From: Bacteroidales bacterium
Lineage (GTDB): Bacteria > Bacteroidota > Bacteroidia > Bacteroidales > UBA3824
Assembly (NCBI GenBank): GCA_017544805.1
Contig: JAFYDK010000091.1
Location: 1-49,875 of the forward strand
DNA length: 49,875 nucleotides
Direction of reading: 5' to 3'
Shown piece after piece: positions 1 to 7,371 of the stretch. The first letter of the stretch is position 1; every line of letters starts with the position of its first letter. The translations under genes were made by a program, and so were the position numbers. The notes beneath the pieces are model-generated. The model had not been told where the DNA came from. It searched no databases and was given only the letters and a program-made list of their open reading frames with translations.

Positions 1-486
1 CACGAGGTTAACTTTGATAACGTTGTTGCCGCCCGCTTTCAAAATTTTTGAAATCGAATCGCCCAAGAAATTATTTCTTAAATGTCCGAGGTGAAGCGGT
101 TTGTTGGTGTTCGGCGACGAAAATTCTACGACAATCTTTTTTGATTTGTCCGTAACCTGCTCAAAACCATAGTTTTCGTCAGCATTGATGTTTAAAAGCA
201 TTTCGGTAATAACGGCGTGTTTCAACGAAATGTTCAAAAAGCCTTTTACGACGTTGAAATTTTTACATTCCGCCCAATTTTGCGAAATAAAATTTCCCAA
301 ATCCTGCGCCGTATCTTCCGGTTTTTTGCCCGAAAGTTTCAAAATCGGGAAAACTACCACCGTCAAATCGCCTTCAAACTCTTTTTTTGTCTTCTGAATC
401 TGAACTAAATTGTCATTTAAATCTTTGTCATACAGTGTTTTAACTGCATTAACAACCGTCTGTTTTAAACTCTCTTCTATTGTCAT
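1..486 (-). CDS. argS: Arginyl-tRNA synthetase, N-terminal part (cut by window start)
   Basis: This would charge tRNA-Arg with arginine in the cytoplasm. The 162 visible codons begin with MTIEESLKQTVVNAV, an N-terminal additional (Arg_tRNA_synt_N-like) domain, and reach the class I signature region: FSSPNTNKPLHLGHLRNNF contains the HLGH form of the HIGH motif at about residues 135-145. The ATG at 484-486 is the only sensible start; the frame is open to base 1. The catalytic Rossmann core, KMSKS loop and anticodon-binding domain lie outside the window. A tRNA-Thr gene with its own terminator lies upstream on the same strand, so argS probably has a separate promoter in the AT-rich stretch 487-542. 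The family call is secure from the HLGH context. Confidence 0.95.
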   Translation of the reverse strand, partial: MTIEESLKQTVVNAVKTLYDKDLNDNLVQIQKTKKEFEGDLTVVVFPILKLSGKKPEDTAQDLGNFISQNWAECKNFNVVKGFLNISLKHAVITEMLLNINADENYGFEQVTDKSKKIVVEFSSPNTNKPLHLGHLRNNFLGDSISKILKAGGNNVIKVNLV

Positions 487-542
487 TTTTATCGAATAAT
501 TTTCTGCGTAAATTTAGGATATTTTTTTGAAAACCACAAATT

Positions 543-586
543 AAAAAAAACAAAAAATCCGAACTGCATAAATACAATTCGGATTT
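543..586 (-). terminator. Intrinsic terminator of tRNA-Thr
   Basis: A 9-bp perfect stem (arms 555-563 and 578-586) is followed on the minus strand by a T-rich run. It lies 15 bases past the 3' end of the tRNA and separates it from argS. Confidence 0.8.
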
Positions 587-600
587 CTCGCATTCTTTGG

Positions 601-674
601 AGCCACCTGTCAGAGTTGAACTGACGACCTGTTGTTTACGAAACAACCGCTCTAACCAACTGAGCTAAGGTGGC
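601..674 (-). tRNA. tRNA-Thr (anticodon CGT)
   Basis: The minus strand folds into a full cloverleaf of 74 nt. The 7-bp acceptor stem starts GCCACCT and pairs with AGGTGGC, the D arm reads TAGCTCAGTTGG, the anticodon stem GTTGT/ACAAC encloses the loop TTCGTAA with anticodon CGT, and the T arm contains GTTCAA. The 3' CCA is not encoded. Confidence 0.95.
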
Positions 675-695
675 ATTGTTTCCTTTTTGCGTCGG

Positions 696-703
696 CAAAG
701 ATA
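696..703 (-). promoter_or_regulatory. Bacteroidota -7 box for tRNA-Thr
   Basis: The minus strand reads TATCTTTG, matching the TAnnTTTG consensus, 22 bases before the tRNA 5' end. No clear TTTG -33 box lies at the expected distance, so support rests on the -7 box and its position. Confidence 0.55.
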
Positions 704-811
704 GAAACTATATTTGAAATAAAAAAATTTTTTTAAAAAGTTTTTTTCTGTAAAGTTTTGTAGATATAATAAGATAAAAAATTACGATTTTAGTTTCTAA
801 AACTTTTTTAT

Positions 812-819
812 TACTTTTG
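812..819 (+). promoter_or_regulatory. -7 box upstream of the BASS transporter gene
   Basis: TACTTTTG matches TAnnTTTG and lies 20 bases before the ATG at 840, implying a very short leader. The 690-839 interval is otherwise AT-rich spacer. Confidence 0.5.
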
Positions 820-839
820 CAAAAATTTTTACCACGGTT

Positions 840-1811
840 ATGAACGAAATGTTTTTGCAGTTGCAGCAATTGGATTCGGTAAAACTAAATTTCGGCAACA
901 ACGGCGGGTTGATTTTGAGCATCGTACAAGCTTTTATTATGTTCGGCGTTGCACTCAATATCAAACCTTTGCATTTTAAAACTGCTTTTACAAAGCCTAA
1001 AAGCGTGATTGTGGGCTTTGTATCACAAGTTTTGATATTACCGCTCGTAACTTTTTTGAGCGTTTGGATTTTCAAATCTTACTTGAGCGTTGCGGTGGCT
1101 CTCGGTGCTATTTTAGTAGCCAGCTGTCCGGGCGGAAATATTTCCAATTTTATTTCCTCAATTTCAAAAGGAAATATCGAACTTTCCGTTTCTTTGACAG
1201 CAATTTCAACGGTTTCCGCTGTTATAATTACGCCCCTGAATTTTAGTTTTTGGGGAGGATTGTTTATTTCCTCGTCAGACCTTGTAAGAGATTTGTATAT
1301 TCCTATATCACAGGTTTTTAAGACGCTTTTTCTTATAATCGGAATACCGCTTTTTCTCGGAATTTTTTTCAATCAAAAATTCCCTGAACTGACAAAAAAA
1401 ATAGCGAAACCTATTCAAAGAATTTCGCTTGGAATTTTTATGGCGATGGTAATAATAGCTTTTGCGGCTAATTATCAACTATTTTTGCAGTACATAAAGT
1501 ACATTCTTATAATTGTCTTGATTCATAATGCGTTAGCGTTTTTATCAGGATATTTTTCAGCAACGGTTGCCAATCTCAACGAAAAGGACAGACGGACGAT
1601 TACGATTGAAACGGGAATTCAAAATTCCGGTTTGGCATTGATGCTGATTTTCAATCCCCAAATTTTTCCGCCCGAAATCTTAACCGGCGGAATGGCTTTT
1701 ATGGCAGCTTGGTGGGGCGTTTGGCATATTATTTCAGGACTTTCGCTAAGTTGGTTTTGGAATTTTTCGCGAAAAAACCGTTATAACAAATTAATAAAAG
1801 AAAAATTATGA
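840..1811 (+). CDS. Bile acid:sodium symporter (BASS) family transporter
   Basis: A 323-residue inner-membrane protein with about nine hydrophobic segments. The family shows in the early segment MFGVALNIKP and the conserved crossover-region motif ASCPGGNISNFISSISKG (about residues 97-115), typical of SBF/BASS sodium-coupled organic-anion symporters; a second family-like segment is ETGIQNSGLALML (about 260-272). Most bacterial members outside the pantothenate/ketopantoate group have no proven substrate, so none is assigned here. The stop overlaps the start of the next gene by four bases (ATGA), so it is translated together with an acyltransferase; the pairing gives no clear substrate hint. Length is normal for the family and no residue looks missing. 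Confidence 0.85.
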   Translation: MNEMFLQLQQLDSVKLNFGNNGGLILSIVQAFIMFGVALNIKPLHFKTAFTKPKSVIVGFVSQVLILPLVTFLSVWIFKSYLSVAVALGAILVASCPGGNISNFISSISKGNIELSVSLTAISTVSAVIITPLNFSFWGGLFISSSDLVRDLYIPISQVFKTLFLIIGIPLFLGIFFNQKFPELTKKIAKPIQRISLGIFMAMVIIAFAANYQLFLQYIKYILIIVLIHNALAFLSGYFSATVANLNEKDRRTITIETGIQNSGLALMLIFNPQIFPPEILTGGMAFMAAWWGVWHIISGLSLSWFWNFSRKNRYNKLIKEKL

Positions 1812-3148
1812 AATTTGGAAACGTAGAAGAACAGAGTTGGCTTTATTCACTTGTAAAAATATTTCCGATTGCTGTTCACAATTATATTTTTTACAGAAAA
1901 ATTTACACCTCCGGACTCGAAAATATTCCTGACGAAGGTGCGGTAATTTTTGCGCCTAATCATCAAAACGCTTTAATGGACGCTCTGATTTTAATCAGTG
2001 TTAAAAATTGGCAACCCGTTTTTATGGCGCGTGCGGACATTTTTGCGGGACAATGTATTCGCAGATTTTTGTTTTTTTGCAAGATTTTGCCGATTTTCAG
2101 AATCCGTGACGGCAAAGAATCCTTGAAACAAAACAATCTAATTTTTCAAAAAGCGGTTGAAGTCCTCAAAAAACGCCGTTTCCTTGTTATCTATCCCGAG
2201 GCAAGTCATAAAGGAATACACCGTTTAAGACCGCTGAAAAAAGGCATTACGAGAATTGCTTTTATGGCAGAGGAGGCGACAAATTATAATTTGGGCGTTA
2301 AAATTATACCTGTTGGAATAAGTTATCAGGATTATTATGATTTTCGCACCGATGCGATGATAAATTTCGGCAAACCGATTAACGTTGAGGATTATATCGA
2401 ACTTTACAAAGAAAATCCTCAAAAGGCTAACCATGAGTTAGTTGAACAGGTAAAAAAAGAACTCAGCACTTTGATTATCGACATTCAGGACAGCGAAAAT
2501 TATGACAATTTTGAAACCGCACGTGAGGTTTTTGCTCCGTACATTATACGCAAAAGCGGAAAATTAATCAACAATTTCAAAAATCAAATTTTTGCCGGCA
2601 AAGAGGTCGTAAAAATTCTCAACACCATCAAAGACTCTGATTCTGAATGTTTTAATGAATTAAACACCCTTTTAAAAAAATACCGTGAGGGTCTAACACA
2701 AACTAACCTTTCTGACCGCATAATCAGAAAAAAGTACAAGATTTTGGGCATTTTGTTAAGAACGATTATTTTGATTTCAACATTTCCGATAAATGTTTTC
2801 GGATTTTTGAACAATTTTGTGCCTTATCATTTACCTTTTTTGCTGACAATGCGTGTCAAAGACAGAAATTTCCACACTTCGGTAAGGTTTGCTTTGTATT
2901 TGATTTTGTTTCCGGTGTTTTACGGTGTTATTTTTTGGCTGTTGTGCAAATATTCGTCTTCATGGCTTTTCAGAGCTTTTTATATCCTTTTGGTGCCGAT
3001 AACGGGAATTTTTTCGCACCGTTATTACGCATACGTCAAAAAAGTTGCCGCCATGTGGAAAATGTTTTTCAACAAGAAAAAGCCGATTTATCGTACTCTT
3101 GAAAATATTAGGGAAAAAATAGTTGAAATTTTTAAGAAACATTACTAA
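1808..3148 (+). CDS. PlsC-type lysophospholipid/glycerol-phosphate acyltransferase
   Basis: A 446-residue membrane acyltransferase, likely acylating glycerol-phosphate or a lysolipid for phospholipid synthesis. The acyltransferase domain (about residues 30-230) has the catalytic-type motif NHQNALMD (about 52-59), a donor block YPEASHKGIHRLRPLKKG in place of the usual PEGTR block, and IPVGISY further on. The His-Asp spacing is HX5D, not the textbook HX4D; this spacing is familiar in long Bacteroidota members of the family. After a helical stretch, residues about 315-420 hold two or three hydrophobic segments that probably anchor it in the inner membrane. It overlaps the BASS gene by four bases. 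Substrate is not determinable from sequence. No terminator is visible between this gene and the convergent GH3 gene. Confidence 0.85.
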   Translation: MKFGNVEEQSWLYSLVKIFPIAVHNYIFYRKIYTSGLENIPDEGAVIFAPNHQNALMDALILISVKNWQPVFMARADIFAGQCIRRFLFFCKILPIFRIRDGKESLKQNNLIFQKAVEVLKKRRFLVIYPEASHKGIHRLRPLKKGITRIAFMAEEATNYNLGVKIIPVGISYQDYYDFRTDAMINFGKPINVEDYIELYKENPQKANHELVEQVKKELSTLIIDIQDSENYDNFETAREVFAPYIIRKSGKLINNFKNQIFAGKEVVKILNTIKDSDSECFNELNTLLKKYREGLTQTNLSDRIIRKKYKILGILLRTIILISTFPINVFGFLNNFVPYHLPFLLTMRVKDRNFHTSVRFALYLILFPVFYGVIFWLLCKYSSSWLFRAFYILLVPITGIFSHRYYAYVKKVAAMWKMFFNKKKPIYRTLENIREKIVEIFKKHY

Positions 3149-3203
3149 CCAAAGAGTACATCATCGGCATTTTCGATAACCTCATATTGTTTCTAAAGAC
3201 TTG

Positions 3204-4985
3204 TTATAATTTGAAAACGTCGGTTTTTATTCTTAATCCGGCTTTGAAATCTTGATTAACATCAACCGGCAATTTTCCTAAAAACGGCAAAACACCGAAA
3301 ATCATATCAGAGGAAACCTCGTGCGAAAAATTCGTATCCTCATAAGAAATCACAATCGAAGTGATTTTTTTATAATTCTGAAACTTATTGATACTCAGCG
3401 GAGAATTGAAAAAATCAACGATTAGTTTTTTGTTTTTTAACGCTAAATTATCAATGAATTTTACGGTATTTTCGCTCAAGCCGAAATTTTTCGGATACGA
3501 ACCCGCATCGTGCAAAGCTGCGATTATAATGTCAAAATCCTCTAATTTATTGATTAACTGCTCAAAAGCCAAAGGTTCGGCCGTTTTAGAAATATTAAAA
3601 ACATTTATGCCCGCAAACCTTTGAAGATTATTTTCAAAACTTGTTGCAACCCCGTCTTTTGAAACCGAAACAACCGCAATTTTTTGATTCTCAAAATCCC
3701 TTAACGGCAAAAGCGACGAATCGTTTTTAATAAGCGTTACGGCGTTTTCATAGAGTCTTTTTTGAAGCATTTTTCCGCCGTCGGTATTCAAATCGGCGTA
3801 AAGATTTTCGATTTTAATAGGCTGAATTTTGTCCAAACCCATACGTTTTTTAGCGATGAGAATTTTTTTGCAGCGGCGGTCAATTTCTTTTTGAGAAATT
3901 CTTCCCGAATTTCTTGCCTCAACCATCGCTTGAAATGCTTTTTTACAATCTGAAGGCATCAAAAAGACATCTACGCCGGCTTCAAAGGCTCTGACCTCCA
4001 CCTCGCCCGTCTCGTAATTAGAGGAAACACCTTTCATTTTCAAAGCGTCAGTAAAGACTAAACCATTGAATTTCAAAGTTTTAATCAGCAAAGAATCTAT
4101 TACGCTCTTGGAAATGCTTGAAGGAGTTTTTTCGCCGTCGTTATTATAAACGGGAATAAACAAGTGTCCGACCATAACGCCGCCTACTCCATTGTTAATC
4201 AAATATTTATACGGATAAAGTGCAACCGAATCAATATAATCCTTTGTGTCAAGAATTACGGGAAGAGCCTCGTGAGAATCAACAGCCGTGTTACCGTGTC
4301 CGGGGAAATGTTTTGCTGTTGTAAGTATATGATAATCAGACATTCCTGACATCATCGCCGAACCTTTCAAGGCGACGTTCAATTTATCGGAGCCGAAAGA
4401 GCGGTTTGCAATAGCCGTATTTGTGGGATTGTCGTAAATGTCAATGCAAGGCATAAAATCAATATTAACGCCCAAACGGTTGCATTGACGACCTATTTCA
4501 CGTCCCAATTCATAAATAATTTCATTGTTTTCGATTGCGCCCAAACAGAGATTTCTCGGGAATGACAATGTAGAATCTGCAAGCCTCATACCGAGTCCCC
4601 ATTCGCCGTCCTGAGCTATCATAAGCGGAATTTTAGCCTCGTTTTGAAGATAATTCGTAAGCGCAGCCTGACGGCATGGACCACCGTAAAAAAATATTAC
4701 GCCGCCAATATGAAAATTTTTGACACAAGCTTCAACATCCTGAAAAAGTTTGTCATTAACAGTCCACTTACTTGAAACCTCAACCATAAAAAGTTGTCCC
4801 AACCTTTCGTCTTCGGTCATCGTCCTAAAAACGGAATCCGCCCAACGAGAATTAACTGCCGAATCACCGTTCGGCGAAAAAGAAAAATCCGAGGCGTAAC
4901 TCAAAGGAAACGTCATAAAAAACAATCCCGTAAGCAGCGGAACTAAAACAAAAATTTTCAGTATAAAGAAAAATGTCTTTTTCAT
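3204..4985 (-). CDS. Secreted glycoside hydrolase family 3 protein (beta-N-acetylhexosaminidase type)
   Basis: A 593-residue exported enzyme that probably removes N-acetylhexosamine residues from peptidoglycan fragments or glycans. An N-terminal hydrophobic signal (residues about 6-30) precedes the GH3 TIM barrel. The barrel carries KHFPGHG (225-231) followed by DSH (236-238), the Asp-His pair used as acid/base by NagZ-like enzymes, and FTDALKMKGV with the likely nucleophile Asp313. Residues about 400-590 form the second GH3 alpha/beta domain. Many Bacteroidota homologues are near 1000 residues because of a C-terminal beta-lactamase-like domain; this one lacks it. A terminator of the upstream ndk gene separates the two, so it probably has its own promoter within 4986-5042. 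Confidence 0.88.
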   Translation of the reverse strand: MKKTFFFILKIFVLVPLLTGLFFMTFPLSYASDFSFSPNGDSAVNSRWADSVFRTMTEDERLGQLFMVEVSSKWTVNDKLFQDVEACVKNFHIGGVIFFYGGPCRQAALTNYLQNEAKIPLMIAQDGEWGLGMRLADSTLSFPRNLCLGAIENNEIIYELGREIGRQCNRLGVNIDFMPCIDIYDNPTNTAIANRSFGSDKLNVALKGSAMMSGMSDYHILTTAKHFPGHGNTAVDSHEALPVILDTKDYIDSVALYPYKYLINNGVGGVMVGHLFIPVYNNDGEKTPSSISKSVIDSLLIKTLKFNGLVFTDALKMKGVSSNYETGEVEVRAFEAGVDVFLMPSDCKKAFQAMVEARNSGRISQKEIDRRCKKILIAKKRMGLDKIQPIKIENLYADLNTDGGKMLQKRLYENAVTLIKNDSSLLPLRDFENQKIAVVSVSKDGVATSFENNLQRFAGINVFNISKTAEPLAFEQLINKLEDFDIIIAALHDAGSYPKNFGLSENTVKFIDNLALKNKKLIVDFFNSPLSINKFQNYKKITSIVISYEDTNFSHEVSSDMIFGVLPFLGKLPVDVNQDFKAGLRIKTDVFKL

Positions 4986-5042
4986 CTTTTTTGGTGGCTT
5001 ATATCTAAAATTCTTTGGTCTTTCTTTCGCAAAATAATATAC

Positions 5043-5067
5043 AAAAAAAGCCCCAAAAAACGGGGCT
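5043..5067 (-). terminator. Intrinsic terminator of ndk
   Basis: Stem AGCCCC/GGGGCT (5049-5054 with 5062-5067) is followed on the minus strand by seven Ts, 22 bases past the ndk stop. Confidence 0.85.
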
Positions 5068-5088
5068 GTAATGTTTTTTTGAAAAAAA

Positions 5089-5556
5089 TTAGTCGTTTTT
5101 CAAAATATCGTGAAGCTGATAAATGTCGCCGCCGGCATTAACGATTTCACGAGCAGAGAAGAAGAAGAAAATCTCGTTCAATGCGTTTTCGTCAGAATCG
5201 CTACCGTGAACAGCATTGTGTTGAACGCTTTCAGCATATTTTTTTCTGACCGTACCTTCAGCTGCTTTAGCAGGATCGGTAGCACCCATCAAAGTACGCC
5301 ATTCAGTAACAGCGTTATCTTTTTCCAAAACTGCTGCGTAGATAGGACCTGAAGTCATGAATTCTACTAAACCTTGGAAGAAAGGTTTGCCTGCGTGAAC
5401 ACGATAGAACGCCTGAGCTTCTCTCTCTGAAAGTTGCAATTTTTTCTGTGCGAGAATCTTAAAACCGTGATTGTGAACCATTAAGAAAATCTCGTGTGCA
5501 TAACCGTTCTTTACAGCATTCGGTTTTATCAACATTAAAGTATGTTTTCCTGTCAT
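5089..5556 (-). CDS. ndk: Nucleoside diphosphate kinase
   Basis: Transfers the gamma phosphate between nucleoside tri- and diphosphates through a phospho-histidine, balancing NTP and dNTP pools in the cytoplasm. The 155-residue protein has the N-terminal strand TLMLIKPNAVKNG (about 6-18) and the active-site segment HNAVHGSDSDENA (about 113-125), where the second His is the phosphorylated residue. Length is about 10-15 residues above the compact bacterial form, as in other Bacteroidota. It diverges from nrnA and has its own terminator, so it is monocistronic. A TAnnTTTG -7 box lies about 55 bases upstream. Confidence 0.97.
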   Translation of the reverse strand: MTGKHTLMLIKPNAVKNGYAHEIFLMVHNHGFKILAQKKLQLSEREAQAFYRVHAGKPFFQGLVEFMTSGPIYAAVLEKDNAVTEWRTLMGATDPAKAAEGTVRKKYAESVQHNAVHGSDSDENALNEIFFFFSAREIVNAGGDIYQLHDILKND

Positions 5557-5585
5557 TTTTTTGTGTTTTTTAAATATATTTTGAT

Positions 5586-5593
5586 TAAATTTG
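5586..5593 (+). promoter_or_regulatory. -7 box for nrnA
   Basis: TAAATTTG, with TTTG at 5560-5563 (22-bp spacing), fits the Bacteroidota housekeeping promoter and faces nrnA at 5649. Confidence 0.55.
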
Positions 5594-5609
5594 CGTTTTA
5601 AAAACGGTG

Positions 5610-5617
5610 CAAAATTA
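5610..5617 (-). promoter_or_regulatory. -7 box for ndk
   Basis: The minus strand reads TAATTTTG (TAnnTTTG). The ndk and nrnA promoters therefore overlap face to face in a 92-bp divergent intergenic region. Confidence 0.5.
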
Positions 5618-5648
5618 AAACATTTGTGTCAAAATAAAAATTTTTATA

Positions 5649-6659
5649 ATGGAAATATTTAATAAAATTTTAATAGACGAGGCTTCCGCCCTGATTAAAG
5701 GCGCACAAAAGATTGTTTTGACAGCTCATCTGAATCCTGACGGCGACGCATTAGGCTCAACATTAGCACTTTACAACATTTTCAAAGAAACGAAAGATTG
5801 TAAAATAATTTTGCCTAATAATATTCCCGACACGTTCAAATGGATGCCTTCATGCAACGAAATTTTGATTTGGAACGCCGAACATGAGCATTTTTTGCAA
5901 AATGCCGACCTCATTTTCTTCCTCGATTGCAATGGAGCTGCGCGTTTAGACAAGATGCAAAAGGCAGCCGAAGAGTCAAAAGCGAAAAAAATCATGATTG
6001 ACCATCACCCGCAACCGCAAGAAAATCTTTGCAACATTTATTTTTCTGACCCTCAAGCCGCTGCAACCTGTGAACTCGTTTACACGTTCTGCAAATTATG
6101 TTCTCTCAAGGTTAACATTGAGGCTGCTAAATGTCTTTACACGGGTTTAGTGACAGATACCGGCTGTTTTCAGTTCAATTGTACGGGACAAAAAACGTTT
6201 CAAGTAGCATCAGAATTAGCCGTAATGGATTTTGACCGCTCAGAAATCATTCATCATATTTATGACTCATATTCCGAGGGACGCATGAGGCTCGAAGGTT
6301 ATGTCCTAAGCAAAAAAATGAAAGTTTTTCCCAAATATCATACAGCATATATTTGGTTGTCGTTAGCTGAGGCTGAAAAATTCGGTTATAAAGTTGGTGA
6401 TACAGAAGGTTTTGTTAATTTACCGCTCTCAATAGGCGACGTTAAATTTTCAGCTTTTTTCATGGAAAGAGACGGTATTATAAGGTGTTCATTCCGTTCA
6501 AAAGGCGATTTCAAAGTTAATACCATCGCCGAAAAATATTTCAACGGCGGCGGACACGACAACGCAGCCGGCGGCAAAAGTTACAAACCACTCGAGGATG
6601 TAGTAAACCGCTTTGTCAGCCTTTTGCCCAAAATAACAAAAGAAATTCAAGACAAATGA
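5649..6659 (+). CDS. nrnA: DHH-DHHA1 family oligoribonuclease / pAp phosphatase (NrnA-like)
   Basis: Likely degrades short RNA oligonucleotides to mononucleotides and may dephosphorylate pAp, a cytoplasmic role filled by NrnA in bacteria without Orn. The 336 residues carry the metal-binding DHH motifs: HLNPDGDALGS (about 27-37), FLDCNGAAR (about 91-99), DHHPQPQ (about 118-124) and GLVTDTG (about 166-172). The C-terminal DHHA1 substrate domain ends with GGGHDNAAGG (about 306-315). All expected acidic and His ligands are present and the length is standard. Its stop overlaps the start of the downstream FKBP-like lipoprotein gene (ATGA), so they form a two-gene unit. Confidence 0.93.
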   Translation: MEIFNKILIDEASALIKGAQKIVLTAHLNPDGDALGSTLALYNIFKETKDCKIILPNNIPDTFKWMPSCNEILIWNAEHEHFLQNADLIFFLDCNGAARLDKMQKAAEESKAKKIMIDHHPQPQENLCNIYFSDPQAAATCELVYTFCKLCSLKVNIEAAKCLYTGLVTDTGCFQFNCTGQKTFQVASELAVMDFDRSEIIHHIYDSYSEGRMRLEGYVLSKKMKVFPKYHTAYIWLSLAEAEKFGYKVGDTEGFVNLPLSIGDVKFSAFFMERDGIIRCSFRSKGDFKVNTIAEKYFNGGGHDNAAGGKSYKPLEDVVNRFVSLLPKITKEIQDK

Positions 6660-7153
6660 AGTTCAGAAATTTGATTTTAACGGGTTTAACCCTCCTTTGC
6701 GCCTGTTCTTCCAACACCCAACAAGAAGAACACAAAAAATACAGCATCTGGAACGAAAATATTATCACCGCTAACCGCTATTTAGTAAAAGAAGATGCAC
6801 AACGTATCAATAATTACATCAAACGCCGCAACTGGAAACCATTAGACGGCGAAGGCGGACTCAAATACGTAATATTCTCGTCCCCCGGCGGCGACAGCAT
6901 AACATTAAGCCCAAACTTCAAAATGATTTACCGAATCGAACTTTTAGACGGTACTGAATGTTACAACGATGAAAAAGACATGGTATACGGCTCTTCCGAA
7001 ATGGACGCCGGTCTGCACAGAACTTTCAAAAAGTTCCGTCACAACGACTCCATCGCCATCATCCTACCACCTCACTACGCAAAAGGCCTAATCGGCGATT
7101 TAAACAAAATCCCTCCGCATGCTGTTATTGTATATTATTTAAAAATTCAATAA
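6656..7153 (+). CDS. FKBP-type peptidyl-prolyl isomerase-like lipoprotein (GldI-like)
   Basis: A 165-residue predicted lipoprotein: the signal MKFRNLILTGLTLLCAC ends with a lipobox-type LLCAC. The mature part resembles the FKBP fold, most clearly at the C-terminus: ILPPHYAKGLIGDLNKIPPHAVIVYYLKI matches the FKBP pattern in which the IPP-turn precedes the last strand (split here: GLIGDLNKIPPHAVIVYY, about 144-161). The usual aromatic prolyl-isomerase pocket residues are only partly recognisable, so enzymatic activity is uncertain and a chaperone-like role is possible. It is coupled to nrnA by a four-base overlap. The gene ends immediately before inverted-repeat copy A. Resemblance to GldI is by overall pattern; no other gliding genes occur here. 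Confidence 0.7.
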   Translation: MKFRNLILTGLTLLCACSSNTQQEEHKKYSIWNENIITANRYLVKEDAQRINNYIKRRNWKPLDGEGGLKYVIFSSPGGDSITLSPNFKMIYRIELLDGTECYNDEKDMVYGSSEMDAGLHRTFKKFRHNDSIAIILPPHYAKGLIGDLNKIPPHAVIVYYLKIQ

Positions 7154-7360
7154 CACCGTCCTAAAGGACGGTGAGTGCCGCTCGCCGCGGAGGCGTTCTT
7201 TCTTGAAAGAAAGAACCAAAGAACTTTTAAGAGATATAAAAAAGGGAAAGCCCCTAAAGGCTTTCCCTTTTTTATATCTCACAGAAGTTTTCCGGTTCCC
7301 TTTTTCAAAAGGGAACTGCCCCGCCGGCATGAGGCGCATTCACCTTTCCTCAAGCGGTGC
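7154..7360. repeat. Dispersed nested inverted-repeat element, copy A
   Basis: A series of hairpins lies between two convergent genes. The left edge is the perfect small hairpin CACCGTCC-TAAA-GGACGGTG (7154-7173). Next comes a GC-rich end TGCCGCTCGCCGCGG, a hairpin GTTCTTTC-TTGAAAGAAAGAAC, the central 22-bp perfect stem (7231-7252 with 7259-7280, loop CCTAAA), a second hairpin around GTTCCCTTTTTC/AAAAGGGAAC, and a GC-rich right end GCCCCGCCGGCATGAGGCGCA (to about 7338). Outside the 22 bp core the A arms are only partly paired. It begins right after the stop at 7153, so it could serve as a two-way 3'-end structure. Short ORFs across it are artefacts of the repeat. Compare copies at 10325 and 41571. 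Confidence 0.92.
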
Positions 7361-7371
7361 TATTTGTAAAT

